Shown here piece by piece: positions 36,914 through 49,835 of a stretch of DNA of 64,000 nt. Position numbers and translations under genes: made by a program. Location: positions 62,001 through 126,000 of the forward strand of contig WFMF01000116.1 of NCBI GenBank assembly GCA_011033025.1, read 5' to 3'. This DNA is from Beroe forskalii. Lineage: Eukaryota; Ctenophora; Nuda; Beroida; Beroidae. Each line of letters begins with the position of its first letter. Position 1 is the first letter of the stretch. Under the pieces are notes generated by a model. That model did no database searches. It was not told the DNA's origin and saw only the letters and a program-made list of their open reading frames with translations.

Positions 36914-37489
36914 GGCGTGGAAGTTGTTATCACAACCCCGCCCAGTGAGTTGTGGACAGGTACTGGAAATATTGAATAAGATGGCTAAAACTGTTAAACC
37001 GATAGGTGTTCTGAGTGCGCTTCAAGGTTATCATCCATTTTCTATCATTTCAGTAGAACGTGATTATAAATTTCAGCCGATGAAGTCTTTCGGATCATTA
37101 TGATATCTTTTCTTAATCTTTATCGAATGAATGATGAATTATGTTCATTTTAAATATCTTTAGATTTTGATTGATCATTGACGTTTGGTGCTATCATATT
37201 TGATAAGGTCAGAAATTACAAATAAATAGTTATCAGTCCCATTCCCAATCCCAATATGAATATCACCTCCCCCATATTATGTTTGTATTATAATATAACC
37301 GATAATCATGACAGGAATTTTTTGTAATTTCATCTTCAACTTTATTTGAAATCTTGAAAACTTTCTATAACTGTGTACAGTATATAAAAGTACCGAAGAT
37401 TTAAAGATTTCATCCATTTTATCGATCACTATAAGTATAATAATTGACCTTCAGCTTCATTACATGTGTCATGTCCATCGTTGATTTAT

Positions 37490-38150
37490 GATTATGATAG
37501 ACCCTTCGGCAGCGGCGGACGCGCGCCCGCCGAAGGCGAAGGGGGCAGACACTGACAACGTCTGACCAAGCGACGCAGCGCCACTGACCAGGAGCGGCGC
37601 GTTTGCAGTTTGCTAAACACGTATATTCCTGTGTGGCTCACGCGCGGCGCACTCTCCGTAGGAAGCGCGCGTACACACACCTATGCGGGCTTAGAAACGC
37701 GCTCGTGAAACTAGGATCTTGTGACTGGTTACGGCAAACATTGCCCTAACCAGGACCCGCTGGAAATTTCGCGACGCCCCTGGTTAGGGGAACGGCAAAC
37801 ATGAACACATGAAAGCTGGTTGCTTTTTAAATCTTAACCAGAGCCTTGCTAAACACGTTTGCTAAACACGTATATCCCTGTGTGGCTCGCGCGGCGCGTA
37901 CACACACCTATGCGGGCTTAGGAATAAACACGTATATCCCTGTTTGCGTTGCGCGGCGGCGCGCGCTTCCTCAGAAAGAACAGGGAAGCGCGCGGTACGC
38001 TAGTAGGATTTTACCCTACCAGCTCGACGCCGCGCGCCAATTTTTGCAACACGACCCAGCTCCAAATTTCCGAGTGTTGCGCGCTAGGGATGGGTGAAAT
38101 CCATCTACGCGTAGACACACCTGTTCGGGCTTAGCTTAGGAAACAAACCA
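37490..38150. repeat. GC-rich island with diverged internal repeats
   Basis: Markedly GC- and CpG-rich against AT-rich flanks. The words GCTAAACACGTATAT, CCTGTGTGGCTC, GCGCGGCGC and ACACACCTATGCGGGCTTAG recur three times (37611-37700, 37850-37925, 37920-38140). No gene is seen. It may be a mobile repeat. Confidence 0.6.
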
Positions 38151-38497
38151 GAGCCCTTTTTGAACGTTCCACTCGACTCCTTAACTGTTTTCGCCACATG
38201 CCATGCTATGTGTCCCTGTTTCATGTTTGCTTTTAGAATTTAGAATTTTGGATCATGACTATTTTCTGGAATTATATAGCCTAGTTGTAAAAATCTTCAT
38301 TTTAGCTATAATATGATTGTTTTGGTCCATCTTTAGCCATTGAAACCCAAACTATCACAGAATACTGCTTTGTGATATTTGAAGGCATGACATCAAGTCC
38401 ATTAGAACCAGCTTATCATTCAGTCTGATCTCTCAGGCTTTTTTTAGGTTCAAGTATCTTAAGACTATTGTAGGTATCTTATGTGATTTTCTGTCCA

Positions 38498-38836
38498 GGA
38501 GCTCTTCCATGAACGGTTTTTCGTATTCGTAAGTGTACAGTCACGTGACAACTATACATTTCACTTTTTACGTCACGAATAACTCTACGTCACGAATAAC
38601 TCTACGACCACTATGGAGTGGTCTTACGAATACTCGTAAGTCATTCAGTCAAAAATCGCGCCTTCTCATTGGTCGAAATTTTCCAAGAGTATTCGTAAGA
38701 CCACTTCATAGTGATCGTAGAGTTATATCGTAACTCATGAGCTTATTCGTAACGTTTAAAAGAAAGAAAAGGGAATGTATAGTTGTCACGTGACTGTACA
38801 CTTACGAATACGAAAAACCGTTCATGGAAGAGCTCC
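38498..38836. mobile_element. Palindromic MITE with about 60-bp near-perfect terminal inverted repeats
   Basis: The left end GGAGCTCTTCCATGAACGG is exactly complemented at the right (CCGTTCATGGAAGAGCTCC). Pairing continues through TTTTTCGTATTCGTAAGTG and CAGTCACGTGACAACTATACA. Inside is a second inverted pair (CGTAGAGTTAT, GACCACT, ATTCGTAAG). The whole 339 bp could fold as one long hairpin. No ORF is present. A target duplication is ambiguous (CAG/CAG if the outer G is excluded). Confidence 0.85.
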
Positions 38837-38839
38837 AGG

Positions 38840-41800
38840 GTGGTTGTGGTCCCCAGATGTTGAATGTTTTACTAGTTATAAGGTACAGTAACTCAGGAAG
38901 CTCTTGAAAAATGTTTTTAACTCATTATGATATACCTACCTTTACTTCAATAATTCAAATGTTATGGATTATTGGATAAATTATTCTAATCTGAGTTCCT
39001 TGGAGATCTACATGATAATTGACTGACAAGGAATGTACACCTACCCTCAAAATTATATTGCCATGATGACAAAAGCATTTTCTTGTTTGTTAATTAATTA
39101 TTTGTCTATTGTCCATCTATAAAAAACAAAATTTATCTCAGGACTAAATGGCATTGAATTGGATTTTGGTATGTATGGTGGCAAGCTTCTCTCCAGCAGC
39201 ATCACTGAGCTTATTGTCAATATCATTCAAACTTGATACATCTCACATAAGCTGTATAGGTCATGATCAACATCGAGAACTTTTCTAAAAAGTTATATCC
39301 CATTTTCCAATTTTGACAACTCCAAGTCAAGACTTCTCCTGAATGTACAGTTGTCTGGTTAGATAAGTTCTTGGTTCAAGGGTTTTCTGAAATAAGCACC
39401 ACTACCATCAGCAATGTTGTTACTCTTGCTGAGTCTGGATTCTTATTTGGACTGATATTTATTTAGTGAAGGAAAGTAGTAGCTTCTTAGGTAGGTATAT
39501 GGTACAAATTTTCACAAATAGCTAATTTTATTTCAAAAAGTGTCACCAATTTCTGTAAAGCTATTAAGTCAAAATACAAAGCTAATCCCAAATTCTCGTG
39601 TTACTTCATTAATGTTGTCAAAGATCCTCAAGTCCTTGCTGGAAAGATAGATTCAGTTCCTTGGATTGAAATAAAGATTCCACAGATCATGGATTCTACC
39701 ACAATTATGGATGATTCTTTTCCAACCCTTTGGGCTTTTGAGAAAAAGATTGGTATTTCAAAACAAACTGCTACTAGAACTCTGAATCTTACCAGCTTGT
39801 TCAAATACTGAGTATTCAATGTGTTCAAAGATCCTATTCTAAATGATCTGGTACGGATTGAGGAAATTTTGCCCTTCAAGAAAACTCAGTTGACTTATTT
39901 TGGCTGTACAGGGTCACTGAACACCAGAATTGTATGAAAATACTTACTCTAAAACAAACCACACCACCAAAAGGATGAAAATCTTTCTGGTAGTAAACTG
40001 CAGGTGAGATTAGGAAGCTCTTACTGAATTATCTCATGACTTGAAGAGAAAATCTGAATCCTGATGATAAATGAATTGGACTGATTACATCAATACTCAA
40101 TCAATTAACTCAAATGAGACTCTTCTCCGACAAATTACAATCTAATTATGAAATAAAGGTGTTTATTGTGACCCTCTCTTCTCATGTTTAGACATTATGA
40201 TTAACTCAGTGATCACTTAGTTGCTTGCTAAAACAGATAAATAAGTTGACATTATGAAGGAACTTTACTATTTCTGATCTTTAGCAAATGTTTCAGTTAA
40301 CTCAAATTTATATGGTGGCTAATGGATTCTATTATTATAAAGCATACATTCAATTCTTCCCAATTTTATAGTTTTTGTTATTATAGTTGGCTAAGAATGT
40401 TTTTATTTCAGGTTTTTATCCTTTTTACACTGGATCTGGTAGGATTGCAACAGTTATTTAATATGTGAACTAAAGTTCTTCAAACAAATGTTCAAGATCG
40501 TCAAATTTAAAATCAATTATACTAGTAAAATCATTTTGTTCTGCAAGTCTTTAACAGTTCCTACCCTCTTAACTTTCAAAAATATCAGTCTAATAACAAT
40601 GTGATTGTTTTGTTCCATGAAAACAATATTGATACATTGGATGCCATGGTTCATACAAAGCTCAGATATGATTAGATGAATATAGAATAGTGATTTAGTT
40701 CTACATTTTGAAACCTCATGACTTTCAAGGATGTAAATATCAAAACAACAAAAGTGAAGATATTTATCTGCTAGGCTGCATGGAACTCATTGCAAGATGC
40801 TTGCATATTCAGAATGTTTTATCATGCAGAAAATGTGAACATTGATATTTTATAACATCCATTGAGCTTATTCAGACAGATGAATGCGCTTTCTCTATGA
40901 CAGTAAATGCTTACAGACCTTCTCAAGAACTCAGTCATTGCACATACTATTCTGAATAACAGTCACAACTATGAAAATCAATTTGGCAAACATGAACCTC
41001 AAAGTGTATCTTTGACTATATTCCAACTTCATCAAGGATCATAGCCGTGTTCCTGTAACAGGAACTCAATCCATCTTATTTTCATTCCTCCAACTACATA
41101 GACCCTTTTGGTGAATTACCAATACTTGTAACACTGATTGTCTATGACAATTATATCAGAATCAGCATCATGCAATTCTTAATAAAGTGGCTATCCTGTA
41201 CTATAAAGTGTTAGCAAATAGTTTCATTGATGTGGATACCACCTTTTGAAATAATAAATCAGTGGTTTGACTTTTGTAGATCTAGGCCGGTTCCTCTTCT
41301 AGATTCGTTATCATCCAGCTCCCTTGATGCGAGCAAACCTTTATGAGACTACTGAAGCCAGATAACTAAGACTTTCGCTTTATTGAAAAAATGAACCCTA
41401 TGTGAATTTAAAACTGAACTATAGACTCTGCCATGACTGGTCATGCAATTAATTAGCAAATTGGATTTTTTTCAGTATTTGAAATCTTTTTTTAATATAT
41501 TATCATTTACATTGTCTTCGATTTCTGCATAACTTTTAATTTCCTATACATTTCCTTCACCGTTAGCTGACATACTTGAATTGTACTTATGAATGAAATT
41601 TTTCTTAGCAAGATGTGTGTTGATCTGACAGCGTGTAATCATGTTTGTGATTATTCACGATTAAATGTTTGCATTTCCATGCATACCAGTAACTTTTTTA
41701 TGTTATTTCGATATGATATAACGAAGCTTGAAATGATGTGAATGATTGAACTTTCTATCTAATATTATGACTATTTATGACTAATTGTAATTAGATGGAA

Positions 41801-42405
41801 TATAGCAAATAACTCTGGTTTATTCATAATATATAGATATCTAAACTATATATCAGTTCTAAGTTTATAGACTCAACTCTATATTACTACCTAATTTAAA
41901 TTGTTTATAATAAATAAGATTTTAGATATTTAGGATGTATATAGAATGAGGTTTCTTCAATTTGATCAGAAAATACGACGAGTATACTGTATAGTGGTTG
42001 CAAACTTCTTCAATTAGAAACAGAACACGTTTTGTTATTTTGAAGATGTTCAAAACAATCGTCTACTACTGATTAATTCTTTGGGATATGTTTTCCCATT
42101 CTTAATTAATCAAAATTATTTAGATGTTTATCTTTCCAATTTTACAATAAAATTTAATAATTCAGGGGGTTTAAATTGTTTTAAATTATTCTTAAATTTT
42201 TTCTATTGATTCCCAAAAAACTAGGATCAACAAACCAAAAATTAATGAGGATTTTTTTTTCAATTAGTCCAATAAGAGGAAAAATAAAATTAAGATACAT
42301 GGTTTTTTTTTATGGTTCGTTAAATTTTTTAAATGAATTAGTTACCCCCACTTTAACAAAAATCTTGTTTCCCCAGATGGTAACACAAAAAAAAAATTTC
42401 ATTTT
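38840..42405. other. Very AT-rich, CpG-poor stretch with relic coding-like segments
   Basis: At about 39555-39935 the plus strand reads open for over 100 codons with one internal stop, including SCYFINVVKDPQVLAG, DSVPWIEIKIPQIMDS and LWAFEKKIGISKQTATR. Other stretches (40.7-41.3 kb) also show long frames with scattered stops. This may be a decayed coding element, but I recognise no family. At 38375-38460 there is a repeat shared with 59935-60025. Confidence 0.35.
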
Positions 42406-42407
42406 GC

Positions 42408-43537
42408 AGAACCCTCGCAGTCCCTAAACAGCTTGAACCTTTGGGTCAGATTTAGCCCCTGTTTCTAATGCTTTGGGAGTTTGCTTCTAAGGGTACGCCT
42501 TGTCAGAATCATCTATCTCCAGCTGACTTAAATGATTGCGAAGAAAATGCCCTCATAATCTGCCTGTTGAAAGACCAATTATCTGACTTGTTTAAAAGAA
42601 AAGCAGTGGATGGAAGAAAATACGATCTACCAGGTTGATACCTCACCACGAACTAGATATTTTCTGATAGCAGACTTAAATCTAACTTATTAGAGGAATA
42701 AATAAGTTACATCGTGACTTTTTGAGCTTGTTGTGAAATGCCGATCTTAATATTTGATTTATTTATTACGTAAATGTGAAAATTACATTCACAGTTTTTA
42801 AGCAGATTTATATTTTTAATTAATTTTTAACATATTGAAGGACCTATGATGTTTTAACTTATGATGAAAAATGTTCAGGATTTTATCGTTTTTACTCGCT
42901 TTTGCAACATTACGGCTACTCGATTCATGCATTAATTGAGAATTGACTTTCTGTGAGGTTCAATTTAAGTAAAAAAATTACCGAATACGTCAAATCTGAT
43001 TTTCTAACACTTTTCATCCTTGCCAGCTTCCCAGTACCATGTCCATCCAGAAATCAGTCTCCAGTGGAACCTACCCTATGCTTGAAGTTTCCCTAAAGCT
43101 GAAGAACCCATATCATCCCCACCAAATTCTATCAGAAATCGACAGAAATGACATCAGTAGCTTCAACGCGGACATTCCTCGTGACAGATTTGCCATCACA
43201 AGAGGAAAACTAGTAAGCCCCAGCATTGAAGTTCAGGGCAGACTCGTGGCATGCCTGATGACGAAACGTAATTTTGACAAAGCTAAGAACATTTGCAGCG
43301 AGTTGATCCTGCAGAGTAGAGCCCGACCACAAGGTGTGCAAGGAAATGCGGGGTCATTGTGGAGCGGATGGAACAGCTGGAGGGATATGAAAGGCAATCC
43401 TCCAAAAGTGGGAGAGCGATAGTGAGGACAGTAGTGAGGAGGAGGGGGATGATGAGGAATCCTCCTCCTCATCTGAGGATGAGGGTGAGGTTATCACTCA
43501 CCGTGTGGGAGACCTCACATTGTCCTACCAAACGTGA
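42408..43537 (+). pseudogene. Unrecognised gene, at least two exons, acidic C terminus, frameshifted
   Basis: Likely exon a (about 42408-42632) follows TTTTGCAG and includes CQNHLSPADLNDCEENALII before a GT donor. Exon b starts after TTGCCAG at about 43028 and reads TMSIQKSVSSGTYPMLEVSL and FAITRGKLVSPSIEVQG. It then shifts frame twice: to VIVERMEQLEGYERQSS, and to an acidic tail SEDSSEEEGDDEESSSSSED that ends THRVGDLTLSYQT with a stop at 43535-43537. The three frames together make a sensible C terminus. That suggests either indel errors in a real gene or a recent pseudogene. Upstream exons were not found. IFT56 begins 750 bp downstream on the same strand. I do not recognise the family. Confidence 0.5.
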
Positions 43538-44284
43538 TGCAGAAATCATTGACTGTGTCAGTCGAAAGGGGGTTGCTCAATTTGTTCAATTCCTCATTTT
43601 AATAAATTTTGTTTTGTCGAAGAGTCGAAGTAAGAAGATAATTCGAATGAGATCATTCAAGTTAAAAATGTCGGGCTGGACTCCTGACGTCGATGAATTA
43701 TTTTATTGCAAAGATTTTGTGAAGTTCTAAAATTGTTTATTTAAGCTATCTATCAGTGTATTCTAATGTACATACGAACATAGCATGCAATGACGCCATG
43801 CAAATTGTGTATAACAAGTATTAAACAAGTATTAAATAATGCAACATTTACTATTCAGCAAAATGAATCGTGTATTCGAATTTTACAATTAACATTGAAT
43901 TATTGATATTTTCTTTTGCCGATTTGTTAATCTTATTCGATAGTCAACAATCTTCCTTTTAAATTCATTTTACTAACTTGATTCTTCTTTCGTAAAATTT
44001 TCATAGAAAAACATACTTCAAAATCATCTAACTTTCATCATGTCAAACAATAGCATCAATTTTATTTTACTTGAGGTAGCCAATGAAAGATCTCTGAGTG
44101 GTGATAACTATACGCAGTCATGGTGAGATTAATAACTTGCTCTTATTGATCTAATACTTCTACAACTCCCCTAACAATAAGTAATATGTCTACTTGACTT
44201 ATTACTGAACACGATTGATACTTCATACTTTCATTTTTAAGTATTACTAATTCATCGACTACTTATTCAAATATTGAACCAGTC
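43538..44284. other. Intergenic interval upstream of IFT56
   Basis: AT-rich, presumably the 3' UTR of the unrecognised gene plus the IFT56 promoter. Nothing else is recognised. Confidence 0.4.
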
Positions 44285-45482
44285 ATGTTACTCTCACGAG
44301 CGAAAGCAGCAACAGGACCCTCCACGGTGGAAGAGAAGGAAAAGAAAAAGAAGAAACTGCCGAAGTTGGAAGACTTCGTGACAGCTCGAGACTACACAGG
44401 CGCAGTGACTTTGTTGGAGTTTGAGCGGGCAAATAACAAGAATGATACGACAACAGCTATGTGGATAGCGTACTGCTACTTTCATTTGGGGGACTACAAG
44501 AAGTCCATGAAGGTTTGCGACTGCATTAAGAAATTTGTATTGTCTGTTGACAGTGTTGTATTCTCATTGGAACTTTGGAACCATTCGAGCTGGTAGGATA
44601 AGAAAATAAACATGCGATTAATCATCACCAAGTCTATATCATAAACATTTACAAGATGGCTTTGGCATAACGTAAACGATGCTTATCTCGATGATGTGTT
44701 AATGAAAGAATGAAATCATAAATAGCTTCCATTTTATTTCAGGAATACCAGCTCATAACAGACATGAAGGGATGCAGTTGAGGCTTGGACTTATATGTTC
44801 CATGTTCTTGGGAATGTATAAGGAGGCCGAGGAAGCCTGTGCTAAGGAGTAAAGTGACCATTGACTTGTGTTATATAAGATGTTGATCCATTTCTGTATA
44901 GCTACAGTTTAGGCCTGGATTTCAGCTGTTTTGATGTAAATTAGAAACTGTTGTGTGCTGTTAGGATGGGGCTCTGTTTCTAACATTCAGTGTGACTGAA
45001 TTAGACTAAATAAATCAATTAAATCTCACACATAATGTTACATACATACATTAGGCAGTTGTACTCTGCCACCTCTGGTACTATTAAGCTATCCAAACTA
45101 ATTCTAGCTGGTCTCGTGTAATTGTATTCATCACATCAGGTCCAAAGAGCAAGTTACAGAATCGGCTCATGTTCCATCTCTCCCACAAGTTCAATGATGA
45201 GAAGAAACTGATGGGTTATCACAAAAACTTGCAGGATATTGTCGAAGATCAGCTTAGTTTTAGTTTCTTTATGAAGACGAAGTATGGAGAGTCGAAGACG
45301 GACGGTTGGATCAATGGATCTTTAAATAGACTCAATAAATTGGCAATTTTCGTTGACTTGCTGAAAATAAACACTATATTTTCAGCTTAGTTTGGCATCC
45401 ATCCATTATCTGAGGAGCCACTATCAAGAAGCTATCGATATTTACAAGAGAGTCCTACTGGAGAACAGAGAATTAAATTTGT
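44285..45482 (+). CDS. IFT56: Intraflagellar transport protein 56 (TTC26/DYF-13), 5' part only
   Basis: IFT56 is a TPR protein of the IFT-B complex, needed to carry motility components into cilia. Exon 1 (44285-44512) encodes [13 protein letters not shown], a lysine run, then [20 protein letters not shown] and [13 protein letters not shown], the conserved N terminus. Exon 2 (about 44744-44850) carries [16 protein letters not shown] and [15 protein letters not shown] in three different frames, so at least two indels are present. Exon 3 (about 45140-45252) reads [20 protein letters not shown] and [12 protein letters not shown]. Exon 4 (from about 45386) reads [20 protein letters not shown] and VLLENREL, then stops matching near 45475. 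The protein should be about 550 residues; only about 165 are here. The right arm of the inverted duplication starts about 450 bp later, so the gene is probably cut by that rearrangement or the assembly is broken. Confidence 0.85.
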
Positions 45483-46165
45483 CACAGTGTCACAAAAACT
45501 CGCGCGCGCGTCTTAAGTTAGTACGGCGCAAAAACATTTTGATATAGCGACATAAAATTGTGCGCTAAGAGTGTTTATGTTTCTACGGTTACATGACCAT
45601 ATAAGGGCATGAGAAGAGCTGGAGAAAAGAGTCTGTTGTATCTCAATACCAACTTTCATGCTATGATCATATTATGCCTAAAAGTTTAGCCTTGTGTCGA
45701 GTGAAAGGCAAGCATATGAGCTAAGAGCACCTATCATGGACAATGAAGCGCATTGAGCGCGTGAATTGTTCCATTCCGCTTACTGATCCGTTGATGCCTG
45801 GTCGGTCAGTCAGGGTTCAACAAGTATTTAATTCCTGATTGGGATCATGAATTCATGAAACAAAGTTTCTGAAGACACATCCTATTTACACGATGTTAAA
45901 TTCATAGTTCTGACCGCGTAGCACTATTGCAGTTCATAGAAATGTCTCGTAAAGTATTTACGAGACATAAGGTATTTACGAGACATTTTTATGAGGAACA
46001 CAATATTAACTTATTAAAGTGGTTCTATTGTTATTGTACCTCAGAGTTGAAAGAGCATTAATTGGCTTTGGTAACTATTTCTGTTTCTCGTGGACTATAT
46101 TTCAATTAGTTTATTTTAGTTCTGCTTTGTGTGAATTAGTTCCATCCTTGAACCCAGTAACCTGA

Positions 46166-48030
46166 ACAAGAATTGCGCCCGTTACCCATTTGCGGGCGCT
46201 TAATTTCCCTCCCCTGAGCTTGAAGAAGATATGAATAAAAACGCGCAATTCCATATGCATGAGGGACGTGGGCAGCTTCGATCCACGTTGATGAGCTTTT
46301 AAACAACGCAATTGAATTACTTCGCGAAGTTATTTATCTCATAAACTCCGTAGTTTGCCATGGTTTTCACGGTTGAACTTGAAGCAACAAGCATTGATGA
46401 TTCAATTTCATGATACGCAATTTCATGATACAGTAATTTGTTCTTCCGACCATAAATTGTTCAAAATTGCTCGAATTTCAAACATTGGTAAAGTGTTGAC
46501 TCGGCGCTTGAATTTTCGCTAAAAATTTGATCGGCTAACTAAAGCTTAACTTGAGCGCGCCACGCATGATGTTTAGCCGCAGCGCCGCGCACAAAACTGC
46601 TCGATATGAACATCCATCCTGATCTTGCGGAGTGAAAAGCGCGCAATTGCGCGGCACACAATTAAGGGGGGGGGAGGTTCAACCAAATTTTTGGAAAACA
46701 CGTTTCTGAGATAATGGTTGACCCAAAGGTACACCATTGGCCAACTTTTGGCTGGTTTTGGTACCCCCAGACCCTGGCGCCGCCGTGGCGCCATGCCCAA
46801 TATGGGCCTAAAATGGGCATATTTTTTTCAAAAGCGACTTGGACGAGATCTGAGGTGTGCAATCGATAGATAATAGATTACCTGGTTACCATAAAAAATT
46901 TGAAGTCGATATCTCAAAAATGGCCGAGTTATGGCCGAAAAACGTATGCCCATTATATAGACATACGGCGGCGTCGCTTTCAAGCTTATATTGGCCCATA
47001 ACTTGGCCAAATATCAATATTTTGTGAATGAGCAACTTTATTCGATAGATAGCATTGGTTTATGTATTCTCTGCAAGTATGGGGTTGATTGCTACTAAAA
47101 TGGCCATTTGAGGTCCAAAAAACCTCTAAAAACCACAAAATCGCCATTTTCTCGGTTTTTGCGGTTTTGCGAAAATCCACTTGCATTTTTCTTCTCCTCC
47201 GCCATTTTTTTAATATTTTTTGCACGAAATTTTCGAATCCTTTTGGAAACTTAATTTCGCACTTATGTTGATGATCGAAATTTTGAGGTTATATTTAAAA
47301 ATTTTTGGTCCAAGGACCAAAAATCCCAGAGATTTTGGTCGGGACCCAAAAAAGGCCACACGAGGCTATCAAATTTCGATCAGTGCATAAGTGGACGAAA
47401 GCATTCTGAAATTCGTCTAACAAGCGGGCTAAAAAATTAGACACCACTGGAAACACAAAAAAATTGTGGTTTTACAAGGTTCTGACACTTCTAATCAATC
47501 AACCGTATAAACAAAATACGGTTTCGTAAAAAACTATTGATATTTAACAGAGATTCGGGTACAATTGCCTGCTGTAGAACATTCCCTTTCAGCCATTTTC
47601 AAATTTTTATGTGTCGACTCAAGCCACTATGGGTGCACACCTCACCGTCCCAAACCTTTGAAAAATATGCCCATTGGCTCCATCTTGGGCATGGCCAGCT
47701 GGGGGTCAAGAATGACGGTCAAGAATCTCAGAAACATTTCAAAATTTAGGTTATTAAGATTGCTACGCGACTCCTTGATGGTACCATTGTTGACGAAATC
47801 TCCCTCAAATATGAGGACATCTCCTTCAAATTTGTGGACATCTCCCTCAAAATTTGTGGACATAATCATATCTCCCTCGGACTTTCCGGAAACTTTCCAG
47901 AAATTACAGTAGTTGTATTGCAAATCTGGACCTGCTATGCACATATCCTATTTCTCACCTTCCCAAACACGATCTCTGCTAACCCTCTCATTTGCCTTTT
48001 TGTATACACAAAAAGGCCAATGGGGAGGGA
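46166..48030. mobile_element. 1.87-kb insertion in the right arm
   Basis: The left arm has the uninterrupted sequence (complement CCTGAAAAATCCAATGG, about 28180-28200). Here CCTGA (46161-46165) and AAAAATCCAATGG (48031 on) are separated by 1.87 kb. TTTCCCTCCCC near the left end (46204-46214) is complemented by GGGGAGGGAAA at the right end (48022-48032), a possible short inverted repeat. Inside are a G-run (46670-46677) and a tandem repeat of ATCTCCCTCAAATTTGTGGAC-type units (47798-47880). No coding capacity is seen; the element class is unknown. Confidence 0.65.
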
Positions 48031-49835
48031 AAAAATCCAATGGTAACACATGCCCTACAGAGTTTGGGAACAATAGTTTGGGAACAATGGTACTCCAGTT
48101 ATGAATAAGACTGCCCTTCAGTTTTGCCCTTCAGTTAATAATAGCTCTGAATTCTGATTGGAGTATAGGCACAGGTGGGTGGTACCAGTAACTTGTCTTA
48201 TTTCGTCTTTTGACCGCAAGACGTGCATCTTTCAACACCAAACAACGAACTTTTGGTTCCGAAAAAAGTGATCCTCCACGAGACGTCTGACAGTGAAATT
48301 CCTCCGATATCAGCATGAAAATCTACCTTATTACAGGAAATATCACTTTCAGAAAAATGCCTACATGTCATTTAGCTACATGAAATTAAGCCCTAGCATG
48401 CAATGTTTCCAAGGCCATCATGATTATCAGCTACTATTATGTGGTATTTTGTGGAAACATATTCGATCATATATCGATAAGCATATCGATAATGGTTTCC
48501 GAGAAGCTTAACAACAAATGGGAAATATTACTGTGCGAAAATCTATAACTGTGTCACATAACTGAACAAAATTGGGTCGTATGAAAGTATGCCAATGACC
48601 CCTGTAATAACCCCCTGCTGCCCCCAGGTGAGCCCCTACAGATCCCCTGGTGAACCACTACTGATCCCCTGGTGAACCCCAACTTAACACTTATGAACAA
48701 TGAAAAACATTGCCTATCACGACGCTTCACTGGTCAATGACTATAGTCGACCCATGCACCCTCAACGCACCAAAATACCATAAACGCACCCTTTCAGTTT
48801 TAAGTAATTTATGTTAGCTATAATGTTAGTTGTGTTAGTCAAAATTGTCCAGAACGTTGACCCAATGATAAGTGAGTTGTACTTATATCTTAATCGCAAG
48901 ACAGATAAGAGACGCAGTAATTAGCAACGAAATCAAACTGTTCAAATAGACAAATTTAACAACTTCCTCTATCCAAGTATCCAAGTGTCATGATTCAAAA
49001 TGTTGATATAAGCCAAATTATAAAGCTGTCATTTCTTAGCATTAAATAATCAAGCGTGAATCAAACTAATTTAGGAAATTAATTTGGAAAGCGAAGTGAT
49101 GACGTCAAAATAAAATTTTTAGGTGTAACTTGTAAGTGTTCTGCATATTTTGATTTAGCGTGTGTGGAAACTTAGTGCGAGATACTTGGAAAAACAAACA
49201 GTAAAAGTATTATTAATTATCAGTAGAATATCACAGCTTAGTCCCGAAGTGTAGAGTGTCTTTGATACCTTGATATTTCATATCAAATCCAACAAATCCT
49301 TGTCCTCATAAATGCATTTTACAATCTAATATCCAGACTTCAATTATTCGTATCAAACAGCAGCAGAAAATAAAAGCATTCTCCTTAAAAGATGGCATAC
49401 ACGAAATTTACAAAAAAGCACTAAAGCATTATCATCTATAGAGGAAAGTAGTGGTTTCAGAGGGCTGGATGCTGTCTTCTCTACTCAGTTCTCCACCATA
49501 GTCCATAGATATTGTATCTTGAATAAAGCTTTGTAGCGGTACCCTGCTTTGTATTACAGCTTCAACCCATTTCTAAACTCAACATAAGCAAAAACTCAAC
49601 TAAAGCAGTACAAGTTCAATTACTGATAAGAAATGTGTTTCATTTCGATCATATTTTTCGTTTTCTCCATTTCCTTATTTCTTTATAATAATGATTTCTC
49701 AATCCATTTAGTTGATTATTTGCCTCACAGTTTACATTTCCACATTGCAAATAACCAGCTATACATGCAACATACTTGAATAATTGTCAGTTACCCAGTC
49801 AAACTGGCAATGTCCAATGTTAGTAAATTTATATT

